The translations under genes were made by a program, and so were the position numbers. From Bacteroidales bacterium (GTDB lineage: Bacteria > Bacteroidota > Bacteroidia > Bacteroidales > GCA-2748055), in assembly GCA_029934875.1 (NCBI GenBank), contig JAOZLK010000005.1, positions 1-22,666 on the forward strand: DNA of 22,666 bases, given 5' to 3'. This document shows, one piece after another, positions 16,458-22,666 of the stretch (position 1 is its first letter; every line of letters begins with the position of its first letter). The notes below the pieces were generated by a model. The model searched no databases, had not been told where the DNA came from, and saw nothing but the letters and a program-made list of their open reading frames with translations.

Positions 16458-16481
16458 CAAAGATAATAAGAATCCGGATTC
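16458..16481 (-). promoter_or_regulatory. putative promoter of the M23-dxr-rseP operon with a palindrome
   Basis: On the minus strand TATCTTTG (16465-16458) matches TAnnTTTG exactly, 21 bases before the ATG at 16436. Just upstream, GAATCCGGATTC (16470-16481) is a perfect 12-base palindrome in the spacer between the -7 element and the expected -33 position, where a repressor dimer would block polymerase. No clear -33 TTTG is seen. Confidence 0.4.
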
Positions 16482-16486
16482 GGTTG

Positions 16487-16753
16487 TCAGGAGCCAAAAT
16501 CAAACATGGGAAGAACCTCACGGCGAATGTAATTCTGACCTATTTCCTGCTTCAAAAAGCCATCCCTGATAAGTGCCTCCTCTTCCGCAACAAAAAGCTC
16601 CATATGAATAAGGGTCCAGGGTCTGAACTCATATAAGGGATTATCAGATTCCATAACATTCATGGTAATCATGTAGTCTGTCAGGCTTGTGGTATAGCCC
16701 ACAAATAGTCGATCATGAAGATGTGAATAGAGTACAAAAACTTTATAACTCAT
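16487..16753 (-). CDS. GIY-YIG-like small protein with degenerate catalytic site
   Basis: The 88-residue protein follows the small stand-alone GIY-YIG (UvrC-N-like) pattern: KVFVLYS (4-10) and LFVGYT (16-21) correspond to the two beta-strands of the signature. RPWTLIHMELF (44-54) and EEEALIRDGFLK (57-68) align with the later conserved blocks. The residues normally used in catalysis are changed. The helix usually reading LxxRLxxH reads LTDYMITM, so the arginine is Y27 and the histidine is M31, and the metal-binding glutamate position is D64. Nuclease activity is therefore doubtful, and a binding or structural role is possible. The gene lies 29 bases downstream of the octahaem cytochrome gene and may be co-transcribed with it by read-through. 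It might also be a dead-end relic, but the frame is intact. Confidence 0.7.
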   Translation of the reverse strand: MSYKVFVLYSHLHDRLFVGYTTSLTDYMITMNVMESDNPLYEFRPWTLIHMELFVAEEEALIRDGFLKQEIGQNYIRREVLPMFDFGS

Positions 16754-16782
16754 ATGCTCTGGTTCGTTGACCTTTAAAAGTA

Positions 16783-18798
16783 CTAAAATTTAATGCGTAT
16801 ACGTTGCCAGGCCCGGATTGTTGCAACTAAATGTTTTCTTTCCTCTCCGGAGAGAGCCGGATAATCATCACCACCATAGCCCCATGATGGCATTGCAGTA
16901 CCCTCCCGCCCCATGGTTATAGTGGCCATAAGGTAGCCATTGGAAGCAGCACTCAGGAGTTCCTGGTTATTCAAGGCAGGGGCTTTGATGCCCTCCCCTG
17001 ATGGTCCGTGACACTCTGCACACCTGTCGGCAAAAACCTCAGCGCCCTTTATCCTGTCGCCCGGATTACTGCCGGGTAAGATATAGCTGAGAGGCTCCCC
17101 TGCCGATTTTCGCATATAGGCAATGATGTTGCTGATATCCTGCATCCCCAACTGCTCCTGGTCATAAACATCAGACGACCAGCCAAACATGGCTGTATGT
17201 TCCCGCCCCTCAGCTATGGTACCATGCAGAAAGCGATTGCTCGCCGCGTCGAGAAAATCAGCATTGATAATGGATGGCCCCGTTTCGCCCTCTCCAAAAT
17301 CGCCATGACAACGGGAGCATAGAAAATGATACCTCATGGCACCCTCTTCCAGATTGGGTGTCGGCAGGTCTAATTCGCCTGCAACCGGCCGGTCTGCGCT
17401 CCAGCTTTGGATTAAAGCCAGGAGGTCTCGAACCTCATCTACTTCCAGGTGCCACCATCCTGGCATGGCTGTGTTGCCCCTTCCCTTATGTATGGTTTCT
17501 ACGATGAACAGATCATTAGCCCTGGCGAGAAAATCATGCTGGTTCAGTGCTACTGCCACATCACCTTTCCCATCCTCACCGTGACAGGTCTTGCATTTCT
17601 GATCAAAGAGGCTTATCCCTTCTGCGAGCTTGCCATTGGAAGTAAGTATTGTGGAGCCTTGATCAAAAGCTCCCCTGTATTTTACAAAAGTAGCCGTAGC
17701 ATCCAGCTCACCCACCTTCATTCCTGAGATGGATGTGGTCCAGCTTCCCATTTGTCGCAAACTTCTCCCCTTTTCCAGGGTAAAACGAATAAAATCTTCT
17801 GAAGCCACCCTTTGAAAATCGGTATTACCCACCGAGGGAATCCCTGTGTTATACTCCTTATAATCCTTCCCTTCACCCTGCTTCCCGTGACAGGCCGAAC
17901 ATATATAAGCAAAGGCTGTAGCACCATCCAGGGTGTCCCGCACTCCTTTAAATTCATTTAGAGTTGGCATCGTAAAATAGTCAAAGGGAATATCAGGCCT
18001 GGACATGCCCATAACAAATATAGCCAGTGCGTCCAGGTCCTCCTCTTCAAGCTGAATTTGAAGCATCTGGGACCCGGGCGATACCATCTCAGGATCCTTA
18101 AAATGCTCCTTCAGCCAATGGGAGACAGTCCGGTCTCCGGAAATATTCTGAAAACTGTATTCGTGTTTGGTCTTTTCACCCTGGCGGGTGAGGTCGGGAC
18201 CCAGGATCCCCCCCACTTCACGTGCCTTGTGGCAACCCAGGCAACCCTCCTGGGAAAAGATGTATTTCCCCTTAATAAAAACATCCATCCCCTCAATGGC
18301 CCCATCCTGATTCTGTTCATTTACGTCAAATATTGCCAGGTGACATTTCCCGCAGGATGCCTGAATGTATGGGTACTCAAGGAGAGGATTCGGCCAGTGG
18401 GCAGAGCTGGATCTGCCAAACGCATCCTCCCTGGAAAGCGCCCTTCCCTGTCCGCCATGACAGATGGTACATCCGTATTTCTTCACCGGATGCTCATCCA
18501 GGAAGGTACCCGGATGAAAAGTATGGGGCTGGGGAGCATCCTTCATTCTGGAATCTTCGATACCATGGTGGCACGAGATACAGCGATCGACGCGATTAAA
18601 CTGAGGAAGGTCTACCTGCAGAATACCATTTTCAAAATCTTCACCCTCCTCAAGAAGGGCTCCATAATCCTTTTGCACCCGCCTCCACTCCTTTCCAAAT
18701 CCTTCATAGGCCCAGGCGCCTATCAGCAAAAGCAATAAAAGGCCTGCAATGATGCTCACTGCCAAAGTAATCCTGTATGTATATCTCTTTTCGTCCAT
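16783..18798 (-). CDS. membrane-anchored octahaem cytochrome c of a bc-type complex
   Basis: The 671-residue protein has one N-terminal membrane helix (about 9-30) and a large periplasmic part with eight CXXCH haem sites, at residues 73, 110, 149, 186, 300, 402, 494 and 593. The first three are close together, as in a small multihaem module. The fourth begins a class-I-like domain with candidate Met ligand M245. The last four are tandem class-I-like domains about 92-102 residues apart, sharing a T-I/L-x2-GR-x2-x-AM-x-x-W motif that supplies the methionine ligand (M350, M445, M537, M636). It is encoded 6 bases after the cytochrome b gene, so it should take the role of cytochrome c1 and pass electrons from the Rieske protein outward. 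Haem maturation needs a cytochrome c assembly system, not present in the window. The electron acceptor is unknown; the divergent octahaem lipoprotein is a candidate. Confidence 0.9.
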   Translation of the reverse strand: MDEKRYTYRITLAVSIIAGLLLLLLIGAWAYEGFGKEWRRVQKDYGALLEEGEDFENGILQVDLPQFNRVDRCISCHHGIEDSRMKDAPQPHTFHPGTFLDEHPVKKYGCTICHGGQGRALSREDAFGRSSSAHWPNPLLEYPYIQASCGKCHLAIFDVNEQNQDGAIEGMDVFIKGKYIFSQEGCLGCHKAREVGGILGPDLTRQGEKTKHEYSFQNISGDRTVSHWLKEHFKDPEMVSPGSQMLQIQLEEEDLDALAIFVMGMSRPDIPFDYFTMPTLNEFKGVRDTLDGATAFAYICSACHGKQGEGKDYKEYNTGIPSVGNTDFQRVASEDFIRFTLEKGRSLRQMGSWTTSISGMKVGELDATATFVKYRGAFDQGSTILTSNGKLAEGISLFDQKCKTCHGEDGKGDVAVALNQHDFLARANDLFIVETIHKGRGNTAMPGWWHLEVDEVRDLLALIQSWSADRPVAGELDLPTPNLEEGAMRYHFLCSRCHGDFGEGETGPSIINADFLDAASNRFLHGTIAEGREHTAMFGWSSDVYDQEQLGMQDISNIIAYMRKSAGEPLSYILPGSNPGDRIKGAEVFADRCAECHGPSGEGIKAPALNNQELLSAASNGYLMATITMGREGTAMPSWGYGGDDYPALSGEERKHLVATIRAWQRIRIKF

Positions 18799-18804
18799 TG
18801 CTTC

Positions 18805-20205
18805 CTATTGAACGGGCCATTGAGCTGCCGACCAGAAAAATTCCCAGTTTGGTCCCCTGAACCAGATTCCAACAACTGTAAATACTACAAGTGCAACAAA
18901 AGAGCAGGTGAATAGAACAAGGGCCCCCATCCTGCTTGATTTTTTTCTGCGCTTTACCATTTCTGCAGCCAGAATAAACAACCCAGCTGTAATGGTGGCC
19001 GGATTTATCAGCAAAACAAACCATTGAGAAATGCCCGGGATCCAGTCTTTCAGCCAGCCAAAACGGATCAATACAAAAAGCTGAAGGACCACAGCGAGAA
19101 GTGCTGCTCCGGCCGACCATAATACCAGTTTTTTGCCTTCATTCCCTGAAAACCATTGCCCCACGTATTCATCCTCCCTGTCCTTATAGGGGATTGAAAA
19201 GAGAAAAACCAGGTAAAGCACAGGTATTAGTAAACCTCCTGCAAAGGCGGAATAGGAAACCAGTTCCTGGATTCCCAAAAAGTACCATGGTGATTTTGCA
19301 GGATTGTCCGGGTGTGCCGGGTTAGCCTGTTCCAGCAGGGGAGCATCGGCAAAAATGGCCACCAGCAAAACCACAGCCACCACTCCAAGCAAAAGAGCCA
19401 GTTCGGTCCACATCAGCACGGGCCAGGCAAGCAATTTATTTTCGGTTCCCCTGTCCTTTAAATAGCGCACCGGTCTGCTCAAACCTCCATCTTTACGGAT
19501 GCGCCAAAAATGAATGGCCATCAACACAATAATGGAGAGAGGCAGAAGAATTACATGCAAGGCAAAAAACCTGGAAAGGGCAGGCTGACCAACACTCTCT
19601 CCTCCGATTAGCATTTTCTTCAGGAAGCCTCCCGGATCAAAAAAGCTTGTGATTCCTATAAGATCGGTCAACTCCCTTGCTGAAGCTGCAATGTTCGAAC
19701 CAATGGTAACCGCCCAATAGGCAAGCTGATCCCAGGGTAAGAGGTAGCCGCTGAAATTACTGAGCAGGACTATGACCATCAGGGCTACACCAATGACCCA
19801 GTTCAATGAACGCTTTCCCAGGTAGGAACCGGTATAAAATACCCTGAGCAGGTGAAGGAATACCACGATCACCATACCCTGTGAGGCCCAACGATGCATA
19901 TTACGGATAATTCGCCCTCCGGGAACCAGGTAAACAATATCTTTCACCGACCGATAAGCGGCCTCCACAGAAGGGGTGTAATAGATTATCAGGATCAGGC
20001 CGGTGAATACCATAATCAGGAAAAGGAAGCCAAGGATGATCCCCAGCCCGAAGGTATAGGTGGGCTTCATGGAATGAACGTGAACACGCGTGGCATGGAT
20101 ATGCAGGAAAAAGTTCCGTGTGATGATCCCTGCTCTTCTTTTTCGGTCCGGATCGCCCGTCCTGTCTGCTGTTGATCGCTCTATATCTTGCTCTTTTGCA
20201 GACAT
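18805..20205 (-). CDS. cytochrome b (full-length cytochrome b/b6 plus C-terminal domain)
   Basis: The 466-residue integral membrane protein is the quinol-oxidising core of a bc-type complex. Haem ligands are H104/H118 (13 residues between) and H217/H232 (14 residues between, the b6-type spacing). GYLLPWDQ (153-160) is conserved, and the Qo-site motif of the PEWY class appears as SPWY (305-308) in KSPWYFLGIQELVSY. The C-terminus ends GIWFRGPNWEFFW, typical of the fused b6/subunit IV proteins. No N-terminal cysteine for a covalent haem ci was seen. The N-terminal 40 residues are charged and His-rich. The gene sits two bases after the Rieske gene and before the octahaem cytochrome. Bacteroidota use menaquinone, so menaquinol is the inferred donor. 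Confidence 0.94.
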   Translation of the reverse strand: MSAKEQDIERSTADRTGDPDRKRRAGIITRNFFLHIHATRVHVHSMKPTYTFGLGIILGFLFLIMVFTGLILIIYYTPSVEAAYRSVKDIVYLVPGGRIIRNMHRWASQGMVIVVFLHLLRVFYTGSYLGKRSLNWVIGVALMVIVLLSNFSGYLLPWDQLAYWAVTIGSNIAASARELTDLIGITSFFDPGGFLKKMLIGGESVGQPALSRFFALHVILLPLSIIVLMAIHFWRIRKDGGLSRPVRYLKDRGTENKLLAWPVLMWTELALLLGVVAVVLLVAIFADAPLLEQANPAHPDNPAKSPWYFLGIQELVSYSAFAGGLLIPVLYLVFLFSIPYKDREDEYVGQWFSGNEGKKLVLWSAGAALLAVVLQLFVLIRFGWLKDWIPGISQWFVLLINPATITAGLFILAAEMVKRRKKSSRMGALVLFTCSFVALVVFTVVGIWFRGPNWEFFWSAAQWPVQ

Positions 20206-20207
20206 TA

Positions 20208-20648
20208 TCAGGTGTTTGTGAATTTCTCGTCAGCCGCTACGGTCTTACCGGGATCAATTAACACCTTTCCATCAGAACTTTTATTCACACTGAACCAGGA
20301 CAAATCCCGAGGGGCTGGCCCTGAAAGGACCTCTCCCTGACTATTGTAGCAGGAACCATGACAGGGACACTCAAAACCATCGGTAGTGCTTTCAAGGGTA
20401 CAACCCAGGTGGGTGCAGATGGCCGTAACCGCCCTTATTCCTTCATGATCTCTGTATACAAAAAGCTTGTGCTCGTCAATATAGGTAAAGGTGTCCACCG
20501 GGAAACGTGCTGAATCCCCCAGGGTGATCCGCCTTTTTTTTCCGGCGATCCTGGGAAAAAACTGGCGAAAATAGCTCAAAGCTGCCACTACTCCGGTGCT
20601 TGCCGCAAGTATCAGAGCCGTTTTATGTAGAAATTGTCTGCGTATCAT
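20208..20648 (-). CDS. Rieske [2Fe-2S] protein of a quinol:cytochrome c reductase
   Basis: The 146-residue protein carries a twin-arginine motif RRQFLHK at its N-terminus and one membrane helix (about 9-28), so it should be Tat-exported and remain anchored. The cluster boxes are CTHLGC (C78, H80, C83) and CPCHGS (C94, C96, H97): C78, H80, C94 and H97 bind the cluster, and C83 and C96 form the disulfide. An extra cysteine follows (C100). The GPAPRDL loop after the second box is typical. It takes electrons from quinol at the Qo site of cytochrome b and hands them to the octahaem cytochrome. First gene of the operon; its 106-base upstream region is shared with a divergent octahaem lipoprotein gene. 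Confidence 0.95.
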   Translation of the reverse strand: MIRRQFLHKTALILAASTGVVAALSYFRQFFPRIAGKKRRITLGDSARFPVDTFTYIDEHKLFVYRDHEGIRAVTAICTHLGCTLESTTDGFECPCHGSCYNSQGEVLSGPAPRDLSWFSVNKSSDGKVLIDPGKTVAADEKFTNT

Positions 20649-20719
20649 TTTTGCGATTCTAAATTATATAGATTCTTTTTGAATAGGGTACTTAAATCCT
20701 GCGATTTCTCTAATTTATA

Positions 20720-20727
20720 TACATTTG
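20720..20727 (+). promoter_or_regulatory. putative -7 element for the octahaem lipoprotein gene
   Basis: TACATTTG matches TAnnTTTG exactly and lies 27 bases before the ATG at 20755. In the opposite direction TAATTTAG, one mismatch from consensus, lies about 15 bases before the Rieske start, so the 106-base spacer probably holds divergent promoters. -33 boxes are not clear. Confidence 0.4.
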
Positions 20728-20754
20728 AAATTAATCATTTCGAGTTATTTAGCC

Positions 20755-22666
20755 ATGAAAGTTGGAGTTATTCCCAAACTACTGTTGACGCTTATTTTAA
20801 TCGCCGCGTCCCTGATTACATTAATAAACTGTAAACGTGATGATTCCGGGAAGAAAAACCTGAACAATGGCATCAGTCCAACAGTCGAGGCCAGGTATGT
20901 GGGTCGGGAAAATTGCAAAGAATGTCACGAGAAAGAATTCAATCTTTTCCAGGGATCGGATCACGACATGGCAATGGACACTGCAATTGAAGAGACCGTC
21001 CTGGGCGATTTCAATAATATTAGCTATACACATTTCGGGATCACCTCCAGGTTTTATAAGGAGGATGGCAAATACATTGTGAATACTGAAGGGCCGGATG
21101 GCTCCATGATTGACTACCAGATTTCATATGTGTTCGGGGTCAGACCTCTCCAGCAATACCTGATTGAATTCCCCGGCGGCAGATACCAGTGCCTGCCCAT
21201 ATGCTGGGATACCAGGCCGGATTCCGTGGGTGGCCAGAGGTGGTATCATATATACCAGGCCGAACGGATTCCTCCTGAGGATGTGCTTCACTGGACAAGG
21301 GTAACTCAGAACTGGAACTACATGTGTGCAGAGTGTCACTCCACCAACCTCAGGAAGAATTACAATTACAGTGAGAAGGCCTATCATACCACCTGGAACG
21401 AGATCGACGTTTCATGCGAGGCCTGCCACGGTCCGGGTTCCGTTCACATTGACTGGGCTCAAAAGGTGGAAAGTGGAAGCAGTCCGGACATCTACCCGGA
21501 TATGGGACTGGTACTAAGACTGATGGATACCGACAACGCTACATGGATCTTTGATCCGGATTCTGTAACGGCCCGCAGATCGGTTCCCAGGCAGTCGGAT
21601 GAACTGGTTCAAATGTGTTCAAGGTGCCATTCCCGGAGGGCTGTTGCAACAGAGGATTACTACCACGGAGGATCACTTTTGAATACCCATTGGCCCTCAC
21701 TCCTGGAGGAGGACCTCTATTTTGCAGACGGACAGATTCAGGACGAAGTTTATGTTTATGCCTCCTTCCTGCAAAGTAAGATGTATAAAGCCGGTGTGGT
21801 TTGTAAAGACTGTCACGAAGCTCACAGTGGAAAAACCTTTGCCCAGGGGAATACTCTCTGCTACCGCTGCCACATGGCCAGCGAATACGGAACGCGCAAG
21901 CACCACTTCCATGATCCAAGCAAGGAGGGAGCAAGCTGTACCGAGTGTCACATGCACGAAAGAACCTACATGGTGGTGGATCCGCGCCGTGATCATAGCA
22001 TTCGGATCCCCAGGCCCGACCTGTCCGACAAACTGGGAACCCCCAATTCCTGCAATCAGTGCCATCCCGAGAAAACGACCAAATGGGCCAGCGACTACCT
22101 TAGAAAATGGTACGGTCAGGATTTACTGGACCAGGAACATTATGGAGAGATTTTCTGGGCAGGCCGGCAACGCTACCCTGAGGCTGAAGAAGGATTGCTC
22201 AGGCTGGCGTCTGATCGGGAGCTTCCTCCCATGGTAAGGGCCAATGCCATCTCCCTGCTTTCAGGGTACAGCAGTCCCTCTACGGCACAATTGCTTTCAT
22301 TGATGATCAATGATTCAAATCCGCTGATCAGGTATGCAACACTGACCGTGGCTCAATACGGAGAAGCAGAATTTATAAGGAACCTGGCTGTTCCAAGGCT
22401 GAGGGACAGTATCAAGCTGGTAAGAATGATGGCGGCAAACTCGCTTACTGCTGTTCCTGGAAATCTGATTCCTGAAGGGTCAAAGGAACTGCTGAACAAG
22501 GTACTGGTAGAGTACAATGCATCTCTGATGATCAATGCCGATCACCCCAGCACCCACCTCAACTTCGGGAACCTTTACCTTAATACCGGCAATTATGAAA
22601 AGGCTGAGGCTTCTTTTAAAGAGGCCATAGATCTTGAGCCAGGCCTGGTGGGGCCCTATATCAACC
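20755..22666 (+). CDS. octahaem cytochrome c lipoprotein with HEAT-like and TPR repeats (partial)
   Basis: The frame is open from ATG 20755 to the window end (637 residues visible, no stop). The N-terminus is a lipoprotein signal with LINC, lipid cysteine C26, followed by K-R-D-D-S, which resembles the Bacteroidota surface-export signal. Eight CXXCH sites are at residues 54, 191, 221, 288, 350, 369, 395 and 433. The opening ENCKECHEKEF and the later SCEACHGPGS resemble cytochrome c554-type and related multihaem proteins. A conserved block, YVFGVRPLQQYLIEFPGG, lies between haems 1 and 2, next to a non-haem cysteine pair (C146, C150). After haem 8 come HEAT-like repeats (about 475-590), and TPR-like HLNFGNLYLNTGNYEKAEASF begins near 600. 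The protein probably sits on the outer membrane, perhaps facing outward, and moves electrons to or from an unknown partner. Divergence from the bc operon suggests a joint role. It is not obviously a nitrite reductase: no CXXCK active-site haem is visible. Confidence 0.9.
   Translation, partial: MKVGVIPKLLLTLILIAASLITLINCKRDDSGKKNLNNGISPTVEARYVGRENCKECHEKEFNLFQGSDHDMAMDTAIEETVLGDFNNISYTHFGITSRFYKEDGKYIVNTEGPDGSMIDYQISYVFGVRPLQQYLIEFPGGRYQCLPICWDTRPDSVGGQRWYHIYQAERIPPEDVLHWTRVTQNWNYMCAECHSTNLRKNYNYSEKAYHTTWNEIDVSCEACHGPGSVHIDWAQKVESGSSPDIYPDMGLVLRLMDTDNATWIFDPDSVTARRSVPRQSDELVQMCSRCHSRRAVATEDYYHGGSLLNTHWPSLLEEDLYFADGQIQDEVYVYASFLQSKMYKAGVVCKDCHEAHSGKTFAQGNTLCYRCHMASEYGTRKHHFHDPSKEGASCTECHMHERTYMVVDPRRDHSIRIPRPDLSDKLGTPNSCNQCHPEKTTKWASDYLRKWYGQDLLDQEHYGEIFWAGRQRYPEAEEGLLRLASDRELPPMVRANAISLLSGYSSPSTAQLLSLMINDSNPLIRYATLTVAQYGEAEFIRNLAVPRLRDSIKLVRMMAANSLTAVPGNLIPEGSKELLNKVLVEYNASLMINADHPSTHLNFGNLYLNTGNYEKAEASFKEAIDLEPGLVGPYIN

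Noticed and set aside
18058..18738. A 226-codon plus-strand open frame
   Set aside because: It lies wholly antisense to the octahaem cytochrome gene, whose haem motifs are intact, and its product has no recognisable domain.
21697..22065. A 122-codon minus-strand open frame
   Set aside because: Antisense to the octahaem lipoprotein coding sequence, with no domain or start signal.
21722..22237. A 171-codon plus-strand open frame
   Set aside because: It is a shifted frame within the octahaem lipoprotein gene. The real frame, continuous from 20755, carries all CXXCH motifs.
20755..22666. Assignment of the octahaem lipoprotein as a nitrite or hydroxylamine reductase
   Set aside because: No CXXCK active-site haem or other diagnostic residues were seen, and the C-terminus is outside the window.
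1..22666. CRISPR arrays, tRNA or rRNA genes, insertion sequences, prophage genes, toxin-antitoxin pairs
   Set aside because: No regularly spaced repeats, cloverleaf-like or rRNA-like stretches, transposase or phage motifs were seen by reading both strands. The lone ribbon-helix-helix-like gene has no adjacent toxin-like frame.

Overview
The window looks like a chromosomal segment from the phylum Bacteroidota, probably the Bacteroidales/Marinilabiliales side; genus cannot be decided from the sequence alone. Reasons: an S46 dipeptidyl-peptidase, a Bacteroidota-type LptE lipoprotein, a DUF4837 lipoprotein, a SiaB-like kinase, a TatA of the Bacteroidota type, and several exact matches to the Bacteroidota -7 promoter element TAnnTTTG just upstream of genes. 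I saw no tRNA, rRNA, insertion sequence, CRISPR array or prophage, and no gene-free stretch above 300 bases.

Left part (1-9925): the start of an lptE gene (cut by the window edge) behind a receiver-less sigma-54 activator; divergent kdsB (CMP-Kdo synthesis); an ATPase-less FtsX/MacB-type permease that ends exactly where kdsB ends; then a minus-strand series of glycosyltransferase, rnhB, S46 peptidase, rnhA and a SiaB-like kinase. Both RNases H thus flank one exopeptidase gene.

Middle (9926-16753): a polysaccharide flippase diverging from the glycosyltransferase, a short repeat-rich spacer, a small ribbon-helix-helix-like protein, and a minus-strand envelope block M23 peptidase - dxr - rseP - tatA - DUF4837 lipoprotein. 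A strong intrinsic-terminator structure lies inside the signal-peptide codons of the DUF4837 gene. A degenerate GIY-YIG protein lies upstream of the M23 gene.

Right part (16754-22666): a respiratory locus. A minus-strand operon encodes a Rieske protein with a Tat signal, a full-length cytochrome b, and a membrane-anchored eight-haem cytochrome c that carries four tandem class-I-like domains. Together these should form a menaquinol-oxidising bc complex whose usual c1/c subunit is replaced by an octahaem electron conduit. Divergent from it, and running off the window without a stop codon, is a second eight-haem protein. It is a lipoprotein with HEAT-like and TPR repeats and a motif after the lipid cysteine that resembles the Bacteroidota surface-export signal. 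The two units could carry electrons from the quinone pool across the periplasm to the outer membrane or cell surface. This is the most interesting part of the window, and its terminal acceptor is unknown.
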